64,000 nucleotides of DNA from SZUA-309 sp965232595 (GCA_965232595.1 OZ246983.1:2604001-2668000); one strand, 5' to 3'. Positions 46,029 to 55,052 are shown, counted from the first letter of the stretch. The notes: generated by a model not told the origin, from the letters alone. Numbers and translations are program-made.

Positions 46029-46310
46029 CTACTCCTCCTCGCCGAATCGGTTGGCGAGCAGCTCTTCGATGGCCGCCATTGCCGCTGCCTCGTCCTCGCC
46101 GTCGACGCAGACATTGAGCTCTGAGCCCAGCGGCGCTGCCAGCAGCATCACCGCCATGATGCTCTTGCCGTCCACCACTTCGGCGGCATCGTCGTCAGCC
46201 CTGGCCAGGGAAACCTGGCTCGAGAAGGTTTTCGTCAGGTTGACGAGCTTGCCGGCTGCGCGCGCGTGCAGGCCGAGCTTGTTGACGATGGTGAGCCTGG
46301 CTTCGAGCAC
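46029..46310 (-). CDS. ptsO: HPr-family phosphocarrier NPr (nitrogen PTS)
   Basis: A 93-residue HPr-like protein. The phosphorylatable His is in NKLGLHARAAGKLV (residues 9-22), and the Ser-containing helix is GKSIMAVMLLAAPLGSE. The context with rapZ, ptsN and rpoN identifies it as the nitrogen-branch NPr, not sugar HPr. GTG at 46310 directly after the rapZ stop (TGA-C-GTG) is preferred over an upstream frame inside rapZ. Confidence 0.88.
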   Translation of the reverse strand: MLEARLTIVNKLGLHARAAGKLVNLTKTFSSQVSLARADDDAAEVVDGKSIMAVMLLAAPLGSELNVCVDGEDEAAAMAAIEELLANRFGEEE

Positions 46311-46311
46311 G

Positions 46312-47187
46312 TCAGAGCTCGGTTTCCCGATGTCGGACCAGGACGTTTTCAAACTGACCGTCGAAGTGCGCCTTCAGCCGCTCTGCCATGTAAACGCTGC
46401 GATGGCGGCCGCCGGTGCAGCCGATCGCGACGTTCATGTAGGCGCGATTGTCGGCCTCGAACCTGGGTACCCAGCGCTCCAGAAAACGGGTGATGTCATC
46501 GAACATCTCCTGCACTTCCTGCTGGCCGCCCAGATAGTCGATCACCTCCTGATCGGCGCCCGTCTGCGACCGCAGCGACTCCTCCCAGTAGGGATTCGGC
46601 AGGCAGCGGATGTCGAACACCAGATCCGCATCCACGGGCACGCCGAACTTGAAGCCGAAGGAGCGGAACAGCACCGAAATCCCGGGGCTGCGATCTTCCG
46701 CGATCTGCTTGCGCACCACCTCCACCAGCTCGCTGCCACGCATCAGGGTGGTATCCAGGGTCAGGTCCGCCAGGTTGGATATGCCGCCGAGCAGCGACTT
46801 CTCCGCCTCGATGGCCTGCAGCAGATCGGTCTCGTCGTTGGTCAGCGGGTGCCGGCGGCGGGTCTCGCTGAAGCGTTTGACCAGGGTGCCGGCCAGCGCG
46901 TCCAGGTAGATCACCTCGCAGTTGATGCGGCTCGGATCGAGCTGGGCGTGGAACTCCGGAAAGGTGGCCAACCCGTGGCTGCGGGCGTCGATGCAGACGG
47001 CGTAGGCAGGCTCTGGCGACTGTATGGCGTTGGCGCCGTCGTCGGTCTCCTTGAGAACGCTCGCGACCAGTGAGGGCAGCAGCTCCACCGGGAAGTTGTC
47101 GATGCAGTTGAAGCCCGCGTCTTCCAGCGCCCGCAGCGCCGTCGACTTCCCGGAGCCGGAGCGGCCGCTGATGATGATCAGCTTCAT
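46312..47187 (-). CDS. rapZ: RNase adapter/nucleotide-binding protein RapZ
   Basis: A 291-residue RapZ (YvcJ family). The Walker A is ISGRSGSGKSTALRALED (residues 6-23). CIDNFPVELLPSL and a C-terminal domain with RCLPNPYW and IGCTGGRHRSVYMAERL follow. In E. coli it delivers sRNA GlmZ to RNase E and responds to GlcN6P. ATGA overlap with ptsN. Confidence 0.94.
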   Translation of the reverse strand: MKLIIISGRSGSGKSTALRALEDAGFNCIDNFPVELLPSLVASVLKETDDGANAIQSPEPAYAVCIDARSHGLATFPEFHAQLDPSRINCEVIYLDALAGTLVKRFSETRRRHPLTNDETDLLQAIEAEKSLLGGISNLADLTLDTTLMRGSELVEVVRKQIAEDRSPGISVLFRSFGFKFGVPVDADLVFDIRCLPNPYWEESLRSQTGADQEVIDYLGGQQEVQEMFDDITRFLERWVPRFEADNRAYMNVAIGCTGGRHRSVYMAERLKAHFDGQFENVLVRHRETEL

Positions 47188-47648
47188 GCCGCGCGGCTGC
47201 TCATCAATCCGGTAAAGGTCTCGTACAGCTCGTCGTCGGACGTGGCGTGCCGCAGGCGGGCGCGATTGTCGTCGCTGCCGTAGAGCCGGGCGAGATCCGA
47301 CAGCAGCTCGAGGTGCGCCGAGTTCTCCTCGGGTGGCACCAGCAGGATGAAGATCAGATCGACGGGCTGACCGTCGATGGCGTCGTAATCGACCGGCTCC
47401 GCCAGCGACAGGCAGGCGGCATGGATCTGCTCGCAGGGCATCCGGCAGTGCGGTATGGCGACCCCCTCGCCGAGACCGGTGCTGCCGAGGCGTTCCCGGT
47501 TCATCAGCTCGTCGAAGAGCTTTCGTGCCGGCAGCGCGTAGGCCTCTGCCAGCAGGTCGCTGGCGTACTGGAGGACGGCTTTGCGCGACCGCGCTTCGAT
47601 CTGCACCTTGGTGCAGCTGGGTTCGAGGATGCGGGGAATATCACTCAT
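47184..47648 (-). CDS. ptsN: Nitrogen-PTS EIIA protein PtsN
   Basis: A 154-residue EIIA-Ntr domain with the active-site His in GVAIPHCRMPCEQI near residue 67. KAVLQYASDLLAEAY and DLIFILLVPPEENSAHLELLSDLARL are typical. It receives phosphate from NPr and regulates potassium transport, RpoN-linked and stress responses. It overlaps rapZ and follows hpf by 41 bases. Confidence 0.93.
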   Translation of the reverse strand: MSDIPRILEPSCTKVQIEARSRKAVLQYASDLLAEAYALPARKLFDELMNRERLGSTGLGEGVAIPHCRMPCEQIHAACLSLAEPVDYDAIDGQPVDLIFILLVPPEENSAHLELLSDLARLYGSDDNRARLRHATSDDELYETFTGLMSSRAA

Positions 47649-47689
47649 CGGGGTGAAGGTCGGGGTTCAAGGCCCTCAAGCGCTGCCGC

Positions 47690-47989
47690 TCAGCGGCCGT
47701 GATGGCGAGCCTGCAGCTTCTCTTTGTGCTTCAGGATCTGCCGGTCCAGCTTGTCGGTGAGCTTGTCGATGGCCGCGTACATGTCATCGCAGTTGGCATC
47801 GGCGAACACCTCAGCGCCGCTGATGTGCACGGTGGCTTCCGCGCGCTGCTCGAGCTTCTCCACCGTCAGGATGACGTGCGTGTTGGTGATGTGGTCGTAG
47901 TGGCGTTCCAGTTTTTTCAACTTCTCTTCTACGTAGGATTTGAGCGCGTCGGTGACGTCTACGTGGTGTCCAGAGATGCTGAGCTGCAT
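47690..47989 (-). CDS. hpf: Short ribosome hibernation-promoting factor HPF
   Basis: A 99-residue short HPF (YhbH). The fold is seen in MQLSISGHHVDVTDALKSYV, EEKLKKLERHYDHI and the basic C-terminus KHKEKLQARHHGR. It binds the 30S tRNA sites and supports 100S formation when nutrients are low. A strong AAGGAGGA lies before the ATG. It sits just after rpoN, as is usual. Confidence 0.94.
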   Translation of the reverse strand: MQLSISGHHVDVTDALKSYVEEKLKKLERHYDHITNTHVILTVEKLEQRAEATVHISGAEVFADANCDDMYAAIDKLTDKLDRQILKHKEKLQARHHGR

Positions 47990-48019
47990 GAAAGTCCTCC
48001 TTGCTGGTTGAGCCGGGTG

Positions 48020-49681
48020 TCAGACCAGGCGCTTCCGCTCGTTGGAAGGGGGGATCGCCATGGATTCCCGGTACTTCGCGACCGTTCTGCGGGCCACTTT
48101 GATGTTCTGCTCAGCCAGTATTGCTGCGATCTTGTTGTCGCTCAACGGTTTTCTGGGGTTCTCATCGGCAGTAAGCTTGCGGATTAAGGCCCGGATCGCC
48201 GTGCTGGACACCTCACCGCCGCTGGCCGTCGATACGTGGCTGGAAAAGAAGTACTTGAGCTCGAAGATGCCCCGCGGCGTGTGCATGTACTTACGGCTGG
48301 TGACCCTGGAGATGGTGGATTCGTGCATCTCCACCGCCTCGGCGATGTCCGCCAGCACCAGGGGCTTCATCGCCTCCTCTCCGTACTCCAGAAAGCCCCG
48401 CTGGTGCTCGACGATTTTGGTCGCCACCTTGAGCAGGGTCTCGTGCCGGCTCTGCAGGCTCTTCAGGAACCAGCGCGCCTCCTGCAGGTTGTCCTTCAGG
48501 TAGACGTTGTCGGCGCTGGAATCGGCGCGCTTGACCATGCTGGCGTAGAGTTCGTTGATCTTCAGCTTGGGCGTCGCCTCGCCGTTCAGCTCCACCTGCC
48601 AGCGGCCGTTGTCCTTGAATACCATGACGTCGGGCACGATGTACTCGGCTGCCTCGCCGCCGATGCTCGAGCCGGGCCGCGGGTTCATTGACTGGATGAG
48701 CGCAACGACGCTGGCCAGATCCGTCTCGTCCAGCTTGGTTCGCCGCTTGAGCGTGTTGAAATCGCGGCCCGCGAGCAGGTCCAGGTGCTCGCTCACCAGG
48801 TTGAGCGCTTCGTCCCGCCACGGCGTGTCCGCTTCGAGCATGTTCAGCTGCAGGCAGAGGCTTTCGCCCAGGTCACGGGCGCAGACGCCGATCGGATCGA
48901 ACTGCTGCAGCCGTTTCAGCACCGCCAGCACCTCGTCGAGCTCCACCAGGCTTTCGGGGTCCGCGTCTTCGGGCTCGTCGGCGTTCAGGGTGAGGAGCAG
49001 ATCCTCGAGGTCCGTGCTCAGCATGCCGTCCGGTTCCACCGCATCGATGATGGCCGTCGCGATCATCCGGTCCCGGTCGGACATGGGGGTGAGGTTGAGC
49101 TGCCAGAGCAGGTGTTCCTGCAGCGTCTCATCCGTGCTGTTGCGATCGTCCAGGTTCCAGTTGGAGTCTTCGCCGCTGCTGCTGGATGGTGCGCTGCCCG
49201 GCTCGTAGATGTCGTCCCAGCTGGTATCAACGGGCAGATCATCCGGAATCGGCGCTTCGTCCGCGGCCTCCAGCGACGCGCTCTCGGCCGCCGCGTCAGC
49301 AGCCGCCGTTTCAGCGCCTTCGAGGGTTGAGATGTCCTGCGCGTCCGCATCGAAGAGGTCGCCGGCATCCGCTTCGCCCAGACCCTCCTCGAAGCCATCA
49401 GCGGTCATGGTGTCGCCTTCTCCGGGCAGCTCCGGGAAATCGTTCGGATCCTCCAGGCCGTCCACGTCCGCTTCCAGCCCATCGCCCTCCGGCTCGGCGA
49501 TCTCGTTGCCGTCTGGTGGGCTGTCTTCTTCCTCCAGCTCCAGCATCGGGTTCGATTCCAGGGTTTCCTGAATCTCCTGCTGGAGGTCGAGGCTGGACAG
49601 CTGCAGGAGCCGGATCGCCTGCTGCAGCTGAGGCGTCATGGTCAGCTGCTGCCCGAGCTTCAGCGAGAGGGTCTGCTTCAT
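48020..49681 (-). CDS. rpoN: RNA polymerase sigma-54 factor
   Basis: A 553-residue sigma-54. Gln/Leu-rich region I (GQQLTMTPQLQQAIRLLQLSS, residues 10-30) is followed by an unusually long acidic region II (about 45-165). The core-binding and DNA-binding regions follow. The RpoN box ARRTVAKYRES is near residue 533. Length is at the upper end because of the acidic linker. It directs transcription at -24/-12 promoters with activators; I found no clear -24/-12 site in the gaps of this window. Confidence 0.96.
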   Translation of the reverse strand: MKQTLSLKLGQQLTMTPQLQQAIRLLQLSSLDLQQEIQETLESNPMLELEEEDSPPDGNEIAEPEGDGLEADVDGLEDPNDFPELPGEGDTMTADGFEEGLGEADAGDLFDADAQDISTLEGAETAAADAAAESASLEAADEAPIPDDLPVDTSWDDIYEPGSAPSSSSGEDSNWNLDDRNSTDETLQEHLLWQLNLTPMSDRDRMIATAIIDAVEPDGMLSTDLEDLLLTLNADEPEDADPESLVELDEVLAVLKRLQQFDPIGVCARDLGESLCLQLNMLEADTPWRDEALNLVSEHLDLLAGRDFNTLKRRTKLDETDLASVVALIQSMNPRPGSSIGGEAAEYIVPDVMVFKDNGRWQVELNGEATPKLKINELYASMVKRADSSADNVYLKDNLQEARWFLKSLQSRHETLLKVATKIVEHQRGFLEYGEEAMKPLVLADIAEAVEMHESTISRVTSRKYMHTPRGIFELKYFFSSHVSTASGGEVSSTAIRALIRKLTADENPRKPLSDNKIAAILAEQNIKVARRTVAKYRESMAIPPSNERKRLV

Positions 49682-49736
49682 GCGGCTCCCTCAGGACGCG
49701 GGGTCGTGATCCGGGTGCTGATGGAGGAGATGTTCA

Positions 49737-50462
49737 TCAGAGGCTGAACGAGTCTCCGAGGTAGACGCTGCGCACCTGCTCGTTCTGCAGGATGGCGCCG
49801 GGTTCCCCTTCGGCGATGATCTGACCGGCGCTGACGATGTAGGCACGGTCGCAGATGTCCAGGGTGTCGCGCACGTTGTGGTCGGTGATGAGCACGCCGA
49901 TCTGGCGATCGGCCAGATCCCTGATCTCGTTCTTGATGTCGGAAACGGAGATGGGGTCGACGCCGGCGAACGGCTCATCGAGGAGCATGAAGCCGGGTTC
50001 GGTGGCCAGTGCCCGGGCGATCTCGAGGCGACGGCGCTCGCCGCCGGACAGCCGCTCGCCCATCGACTTGCGCACGCCCTGCAGATGGAACTCGTCGAGC
50101 AGCGCTTCGAGCTGCTCTTTGCGCTGGCTGCCGTTGAGCTCCGAGCGCAGCTCCAGGATGGCCATGATGTTGTCTTCCGTCGAAAGCTTGCGGAAGACGC
50201 TGGCCTCCTGCGGCAGGTAACCAATGCCCTCGCGGGCCCGGATGTGCATGGGCGCGTTGGTCAGCGAGCGACCGTCGAGATCGATCTCGCCGGCGTCCGC
50301 CTTCAGCAGGCCGACGATCATGTAGAAGGTGGTGGTTTTGCCGGCGCCGTTCGGACCGAGCAGGCCGACGATCTCACCGCTCTCGACGCCCAGGCTGACA
50401 CTTTCCACGGCCACTTTGTTCCGGTACTGCTTGCGCAGATCCCTGGCTGCCAGTTTCGCCAT
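49737..50462 (-). CDS. lptB: LPS export ABC transporter ATPase LptB
   Basis: A 241-residue ABC ATPase that powers LPS extraction by LptFG. Walker A GPNGAGKTTTFYM (residues 36-48), signature LSGGERRRLEIARAL near 138-152, Walker B FMLLDEPFAGVDP, and the switch His in LITDHNVRDTL. The start lies three bases after the lptA stop; rpoN follows. Confidence 0.96.
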   Translation of the reverse strand: MAKLAARDLRKQYRNKVAVESVSLGVESGEIVGLLGPNGAGKTTTFYMIVGLLKADAGEIDLDGRSLTNAPMHIRAREGIGYLPQEASVFRKLSTEDNIMAILELRSELNGSQRKEQLEALLDEFHLQGVRKSMGERLSGGERRRLEIARALATEPGFMLLDEPFAGVDPISVSDIKNEIRDLADRQIGVLITDHNVRDTLDICDRAYIVSAGQIIAEGEPGAILQNEQVRSVYLGDSFSL

Positions 50463-50465
50463 GGC

Positions 50466-51119
50466 TTACGGCTCGCTGCCGTTGTCGTCGGGCTCGGCTT
50501 TCGCTTCCTGAGCGGCAGGCGCCTCGTCCGCGGCATCGTCAGCTGATTGCATCGCTGAAGGCTGCAGCACCATGGTGACTGGCGCTTCCTCGGTGGCGCT
50601 GGCATCCACCCGGCCGGCAACGATGTCGTAGACGATCAGGTCGCCGGTCAGCGTGCTGCCTTCCTGCTCGAGATTTGCCTCGCCCTTCAGATCAACCCGC
50701 TCGTCCTGAGTGTGATAGACGATGGTGAGTGCCTCTGCCCGGACCGGCGCTTTGTTTTCTTCGATCTGCTGCTGGTAGCGTGCCGGGGTGTCTTCCGCGG
50801 TGATCCGCTTGACCTTGTTCCCGTCGAGCAGATCGATGGTCATGATCTCGGCGGTGACCCGCAGCGTGCCCTGATCAACCTGCACGGAGCCGCGGTAGAT
50901 GATCCGATTGCCGGACTGATCGTACTCCACCGTATCGGCGCGGATGTTGATCGGCTGGTCGGCGTCCTCCGGCAGTGCCAGAGCGGGCGCGGCAGCAAGC
51001 ACCAGCAGGCAGACGAACGCGCAGCAGAGGCCGCGTTCGAACAGCCTGGCCGCCGTTGCCGACGGGGAGGGGCTACTTGAACTGGTGCGGCAGGATGACG
51101 GTGTGTACGCGTTGCTCAT
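50466..51119 (-). CDS. lptA: LPS transport periplasmic protein LptA
   Basis: A 217-residue periplasmic bridge protein. The OstA-like core is INIRADTVEYDQSGNRIIYRGSVQVDQGTLRVTA. The C-terminus is long, acidic and Ala-rich. No start codon occurs between the lptC stop and the signal-peptide core. Translation must therefore begin at ATG 51119 (or GTG 51122), inside lptC, giving an overlap of 47-50 bases and a long Ser-rich n-region before the hydrophobic stretch CAFVCLLVLAAAPALA. Confidence 0.87.
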   Translation of the reverse strand: MSNAYTPSSCRTSSSSPSPSATAARLFERGLCCAFVCLLVLAAAPALALPEDADQPINIRADTVEYDQSGNRIIYRGSVQVDQGTLRVTAEIMTIDLLDGNKVKRITAEDTPARYQQQIEENKAPVRAEALTIVYHTQDERVDLKGEANLEQEGSTLTGDLIVYDIVAGRVDASATEEAPVTMVLQPSAMQSADDAADEAPAAQEAKAEPDDNGSEP

Positions 51120-51693
51120 CACTCGAAAACATCTTCAGCAGACCCTCTCCGAGACTGCCCTCTAGACCAACGGCTTTGGTGCGGCCGGCATGAGTGGTGA
51201 TCATAACATTCTGGTCGGTTTCGGCGTATTCGCGATCCGGAAAAATAGTGATGCTGGGGGTGCGCAGATCGTAGCGGCGACCGTCCTCGAACACCTGCAG
51301 CATCTGCACGTCCTCGTTCAGCTCCACCTCTTCCTTACCGCCCCGTTTGCCCTGGGCTGCGTTGCGGATGACGCCGCGCCTGGCGGTTACCCGCCAGGGT
51401 GGTTCCGGTTCGTCATGCAGGGTCAGGTCGGGATCTGTGAGGTGGGTCAACGCCTCGCTCTGAAAGTGCTCGATCAGCGGGGAGCGCAACAGGTAGCGCA
51501 GGGCGCCGGTTGCACGGTAATCGCGGATCACCGCCTGCTCGATGAGCAGATCCGGTTCCTTGCTGGGCTCGAGTTCCGGCTGCAGCACCGCCTCCGGCAG
51601 GGTTGGCTGGAAGTACACGGCGGCGCCGAGAATCAGGCTGCCGGCCAGGGCGGTGCCGACCAGACGGGCGGTGCTGAGTGGCAGCCGCTCCAT
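51073..51693 (-). CDS. lptC: LPS export protein LptC
   Basis: A 206-residue bitopic protein with one N-terminal helix (LVGTALAGSLILGAAVYF, residues 11-28) and a periplasmic beta-jellyroll (IRDYRATGALRYLLRSPLIEHF, LHDEPEPPWRVTARRG, KAVGLEGSLGEG). It receives LPS from LptB2FG and passes it to LptA. It starts three bases after kdsC. Confidence 0.9.
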   Translation of the reverse strand: MERLPLSTARLVGTALAGSLILGAAVYFQPTLPEAVLQPELEPSKEPDLLIEQAVIRDYRATGALRYLLRSPLIEHFQSEALTHLTDPDLTLHDEPEPPWRVTARRGVIRNAAQGKRGGKEEVELNEDVQMLQVFEDGRRYDLRTPSITIFPDREYAETDQNVMITTHAGRTKAVGLEGSLGEGLLKMFSSDEQRVHTVILPHQFK

Positions 51694-51696
51694 CGC

Positions 51697-52209
51697 TCAG
51701 TACGGCCAGCTGCCTCGAGCCCGGAGGATGAGCTCAGCCAGCTCTCTGGCCACCCCGTCGCCGCCGGCGGTCTCGGTGATGTGGTCGGCGCGGGCGCGGA
51801 CCGTCGGGTGCCCGTTCGGCACGCTGATGGCGAAGCCGGCCAGCTCGAACAGCACCAGGTCGGCGAGATCGTCACCAACGTGGGCGGTATCTGCCGGCGC
51901 GATCTGCAGGCGGGCGCACAGCGATTCGAACGCCGGACCCTTGTCGGCGAGCCCCTGCTCCAGGTGCTGCACGCCCAGCTCTTCGGCCCGGCGGCTGACC
52001 ATCGCCGAGCGGCGACCGGTGAGGATGGCGATTTCTATGCCTTCGGCGGCTAGCATCTTGATGGCGGTGCCATCCTGAACGTTGAACGCTTTGATCTCGC
52101 GGCCGTCGTCGCTGTAGGTGATCTTGCCGTCGGTGAGCACGCCGTCCACGTCGAAGCTGAGCAGACGGATGCGTCTTGCCGCTGCGGCGAGCGCCTCGGG
52201 GATGATCAA
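51697..52209 (-). CDS. kdsC: 3-deoxy-D-manno-octulosonate-8-phosphate phosphatase
   Basis: A 170-residue HAD phosphatase forming Kdo from Kdo-8-P. Motif I LLSFDVDGVLTDG, motif II ILTGRRS and motif IV HVGDDLADLVLFE are clear. TTG at 52209 overlaps the yrbG stop as TTGA and gives MIIPEALAAAARRIRL-like N-terminus; a longer frame would run 51 bases into yrbG. kdsD, usually just upstream, is missing here. Confidence 0.93.
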   Translation of the reverse strand: MIIPEALAAAARRIRLLSFDVDGVLTDGKITYSDDGREIKAFNVQDGTAIKMLAAEGIEIAILTGRRSAMVSRRAEELGVQHLEQGLADKGPAFESLCARLQIAPADTAHVGDDLADLVLFELAGFAISVPNGHPTVRARADHITETAGGDGVARELAELILRARGSWPY

Positions 52210-53186
52210 GGGCCGTGCCAGGCGGTGGCCTGGTTGATCAGCAGAAGGTTGTAGCCACACCAGGCAGCCAGCATCACCGCCCCCTCGAAGCGGGTAATCA
52301 CCGCCTGCGAGCCGATGGCATAGGCGAACAGTGCCAGCAGCAGGGTCAGCGCCAGCATCATGCCGCAGTCGCGCCAGAGGGCTACCACCGCGATGTCGGT
52401 GCCGCCGATCAGGCCGGGAATCGCCAGCACGGCGAGGATGTTCAGGATGTTGGAGCCGACAACGTTGCCGATGGCGATGTCAGAGTGGCCCTTGACCGCG
52501 GAGCCGACCGTCGCCGCGAGCTCCGGCAGGCTGGTGCCGATGGCGACGATGGTCAGGCCGATGATGAGCTCGGATACCCCCAGCGCCTCGGCGATCTGGG
52601 TGGCGGACCAGACCAGCACCTCGGCGCTGACCAGCAGCACCAGCAGCCCGGTGATCAGCCAGAAGATGGCCTGACCTCTGGGCATGTGCTGGAGCTCGTC
52701 CAGCTCTTCCTGGATGCTCTCGGATACCTCAGCGCCCGCGGTCTGCTGGTTCATCACCAGCCGCCAGAGTATCAGGCCGAGGCCGCTCAGCAGCAGCACC
52801 CCGTCCAGGAAGGAAAGGTGCAGGTCGAACATGAGGATCAGGGCCAGCATGGTCGCGCCCAGCAGCCAGGGCAGCTCGGCTTTCAGTACGGTCTGCGAGA
52901 ACGGCAGCGGCGCGATCAGGGCCGTGATGCCGAGCACCAGGCCGATGTTGGCGATGTTGGAGCCGATGGCGTTACCAACGGCCAGCAGCGGTGTCCCTTC
53001 GATGGAAGCCGCAACGGCAACGAGGATCTCCGGCGCGGAGGTGCCCACGGAGACCACGGTCAGGCCGATCAGCATCTTCGACACGCCCATGTGGTTGGCC
53101 GTGCTGGCTGCACCTGAAAGGAACTTGTCTGCGCTCCAGACCAGCGTGATGAAGCCGAGAATGAGCGCCAGGATCAGGAACCACAT
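52206..53186 (-). CDS. yrbG: Calcium/sodium antiporter YrbG (CaCA family)
   Basis: A 326-residue inner-membrane exchanger with ten helices in two inverted halves. The alpha repeats are seen as SVGTSAPEILVAVAASIEGTPLLAVGNAIGSNIANI (residues 47-82) and AIGTSLPELAATVGSAVKGHSDIAIGNVVGSNILNI (about 210-245), both with conserved acidic residues. It heads the yrbG-kdsC-lptCAB-rpoN operon, diverging from mlaF. Confidence 0.93.
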   Translation of the reverse strand: MWFLILALILGFITLVWSADKFLSGAASTANHMGVSKMLIGLTVVSVGTSAPEILVAVAASIEGTPLLAVGNAIGSNIANIGLVLGITALIAPLPFSQTVLKAELPWLLGATMLALILMFDLHLSFLDGVLLLSGLGLILWRLVMNQQTAGAEVSESIQEELDELQHMPRGQAIFWLITGLLVLLVSAEVLVWSATQIAEALGVSELIIGLTIVAIGTSLPELAATVGSAVKGHSDIAIGNVVGSNILNILAVLAIPGLIGGTDIAVVALWRDCGMMLALTLLLALFAYAIGSQAVITRFEGAVMLAAWCGYNLLLINQATAWHGP

Positions 53187-53393
53187 GGATCAGTGTGGCG
53201 TCGAATTGTCAGTTAGATGGATCAATCGGGAACTCGTATTAATTCGCAGTTTCTCAGCTTCTATTGGCTTCTAATGACCGGCTTCGTACTTTGCGGGAAA
53301 AGGCATCAGTAACTTGCCGGTGTTTGTCTGTCTTTCGTTGGGCACTCGTGTTTCGAATGGTAACAGTGCCGGTCATCCAAATCAGCGGAGTGT

Positions 53394-53399
53394 TATAGT
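53394..53399 (+). promoter_or_regulatory. Possible -10 box of the mla operon
   Basis: TATAGT lies 29 bases before the mlaF ATG. The matching -35 region is poor. The divergent gap of 241 bases also holds an ATGACCGGC/GCCGGTCAT inverted pair at 53274-53282 and 53368-53376. Confidence 0.3.
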
Positions 53400-53427
53400 T
53401 GCGGGCCGTTCACGAGGCAACCGGTAA

Positions 53428-54273
53428 ATGACCGAACCAGCAGTCGGCCAAGCGGTTGAGACCCCCCCTCGAGAGCCACTGATCGAGATCGAAAACCTGA
53501 CTTTTCGACGCGGCGATCGGCTGATCTTCGATGGTCTCAACATGGTCGTGCCGACCGGAAAAATCACCGCCCTGATGGGGCCGAGCGGCTGTGGCAAGAC
53601 CACGTTGCTGCGGATAATCGGTGGTCAGCTGAAACCGGACGCCGGCTCGGTGCGGGTGCGGGGTGAGGATGTGGCGCAGCTGAAGCGGGCCGAGCTGCTC
53701 GAGCTGCGCAAGGACATCGGCATGCTGTTCCAGTCTTCGGCGCTGTTCACCGATCTCTCCGTGTTCGAGAACGTGGCCTTCCCGCTGCGCGAGCACACCG
53801 ACCTGCCGGAGGATGCCATTCGGGATCTGGTTCTGATCAAGCTCAACAGCGTCGGTTTGCGCGGCGCCCGCGACCTGATGCCGAGCCAGCTGTCCGGCGG
53901 CATGGCGAGGCGGGTAGCGCTTGCCCGAGCCATCGCGCTCGACCCCTGCCTGCTCATGTACGACGAGCCGTTTACCGGTCAGGACCCGATCTCCATGGGC
54001 GTGGTCGTGTCGCTGATCAGACGCCTGAACAGCGCCCTCGGTGCCACCAGCCTCCTCGTCTCGCACGACATCCACGAGACGGCCGGGATCTCCGATGAGA
54101 TCTTCATTCTCGATTCGGGCCGGGTGGTGGCCGGCGGCGAGCCGTCCTCGCTGACCAGCCACGAGTCCGATCGGGTCCGTCAGTTCATTACCGGCTCACC
54201 GGATGGCCCGGTGCCTTTCCACTATCCGGCGGACGACCTGGCTTACGACCTGCTGGGGGTGAGCGACACATGA
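53428..54273 (+). CDS. mlaF: Phospholipid transport ABC ATPase MlaF
   Basis: A 281-residue ATPase of the Mla system that moves phospholipids between inner and outer membranes to keep outer-leaflet asymmetry. Walker A GPSGCGKTTLLRI near residue 51, signature LSGGMARRVALARAI near 155, Walker B LLMYDEPFTGQDP, and switch His in VSHDIHETAG. It overlaps mlaE as ATGA. Confidence 0.95.
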   Translation: MTEPAVGQAVETPPREPLIEIENLTFRRGDRLIFDGLNMVVPTGKITALMGPSGCGKTTLLRIIGGQLKPDAGSVRVRGEDVAQLKRAELLELRKDIGMLFQSSALFTDLSVFENVAFPLREHTDLPEDAIRDLVLIKLNSVGLRGARDLMPSQLSGGMARRVALARAIALDPCLLMYDEPFTGQDPISMGVVVSLIRRLNSALGATSLLVSHDIHETAGISDEIFILDSGRVVAGGEPSSLTSHESDRVRQFITGSPDGPVPFHYPADDLAYDLLGVSDT

Positions 54274-55052
54274 TCGACTTCGTTCGCAGCCTCGGGGATC
54301 GAAGCCTCGATCGTCTCGGCAGCCTGGGCCGGGCCAGCATCATGTGGGCCACGGCGCTCTGGGGCCTGCCGCGGCTGTCGGAGCTGCCTCTGGTGATCCG
54401 GCAGATTTACAACGTCGGCGTGCTGTCGCTGATCATCATCGTTCTATCCGCGTTCTCGATCGGCGCGGTGATCGCGCTGCAGTTCTACACTCAGCTCGCC
54501 CGCTTCGGCGCCGAAGATGCGGTGGGTCTGGGGCTCGCCCTGGTGTTGCTGCGGGAACTCGGCCCGGTGGTGACCGGCCTGTTGTTTGCCGGTCGGGCCG
54601 GCTCAGCGGTGACCGCGGAGATCGGCCTGATGAAATCAACCGAGCAGCTGTCGAGCATGGAGATGATGGGGGTCGATCCGCTCCGACGTATCGTCGCGCC
54701 CAGGCTCTGGGCGGGTATCATCAGCCTGCCGCTGCTGACCGCCATGTTCAACGTGGTGGCCATCTACGGCGGCATGGTGGTGGCGGTCGAGTGGCTGGGC
54801 TCTGATGTGGGCTCGTTCTGGTCCGGCATGCAGGACAGCGTCGAGCTCTGGAACGATGTCGGTAAGGGCATGATCAAGAGCGTGATCTTCGCCGTGGTCG
54901 TGACCTGGATTGCCGTCTACCAGGGCTACGACACCGAGCCCACACCGGAAGGTATTGGCCTCGCGACCACCCGCACGGTGGTCACCTCATCCGTGATGAT
55001 CCTGGCCATGGACTTCATTCTCACCCTCAGCATGTACGGAGAATTCAAGTAA
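54270..55052 (+). CDS. mlaE: Phospholipid transport permease MlaE
   Basis: A 260-residue permease of the MlaE/YrbE family. Characteristic segments are IIVLSAFSIGAVIALQFYTQL, VLLRELGPVVTGLLFAGRAGSAVTAEIG, STEQLSSMEMMGVDPLRRIVAPRLWAG and the C-terminal YQGYDTEPTPEGIGLATTRTVV. It forms the transmembrane core for MlaF and MlaD; mlaD overlaps by one base (TAATG). Confidence 0.95.
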   Translation: MIDFVRSLGDRSLDRLGSLGRASIMWATALWGLPRLSELPLVIRQIYNVGVLSLIIIVLSAFSIGAVIALQFYTQLARFGAEDAVGLGLALVLLRELGPVVTGLLFAGRAGSAVTAEIGLMKSTEQLSSMEMMGVDPLRRIVAPRLWAGIISLPLLTAMFNVVAIYGGMVVAVEWLGSDVGSFWSGMQDSVELWNDVGKGMIKSVIFAVVVTWIAVYQGYDTEPTPEGIGLATTRTVVTSSVMILAMDFILTLSMYGEFK

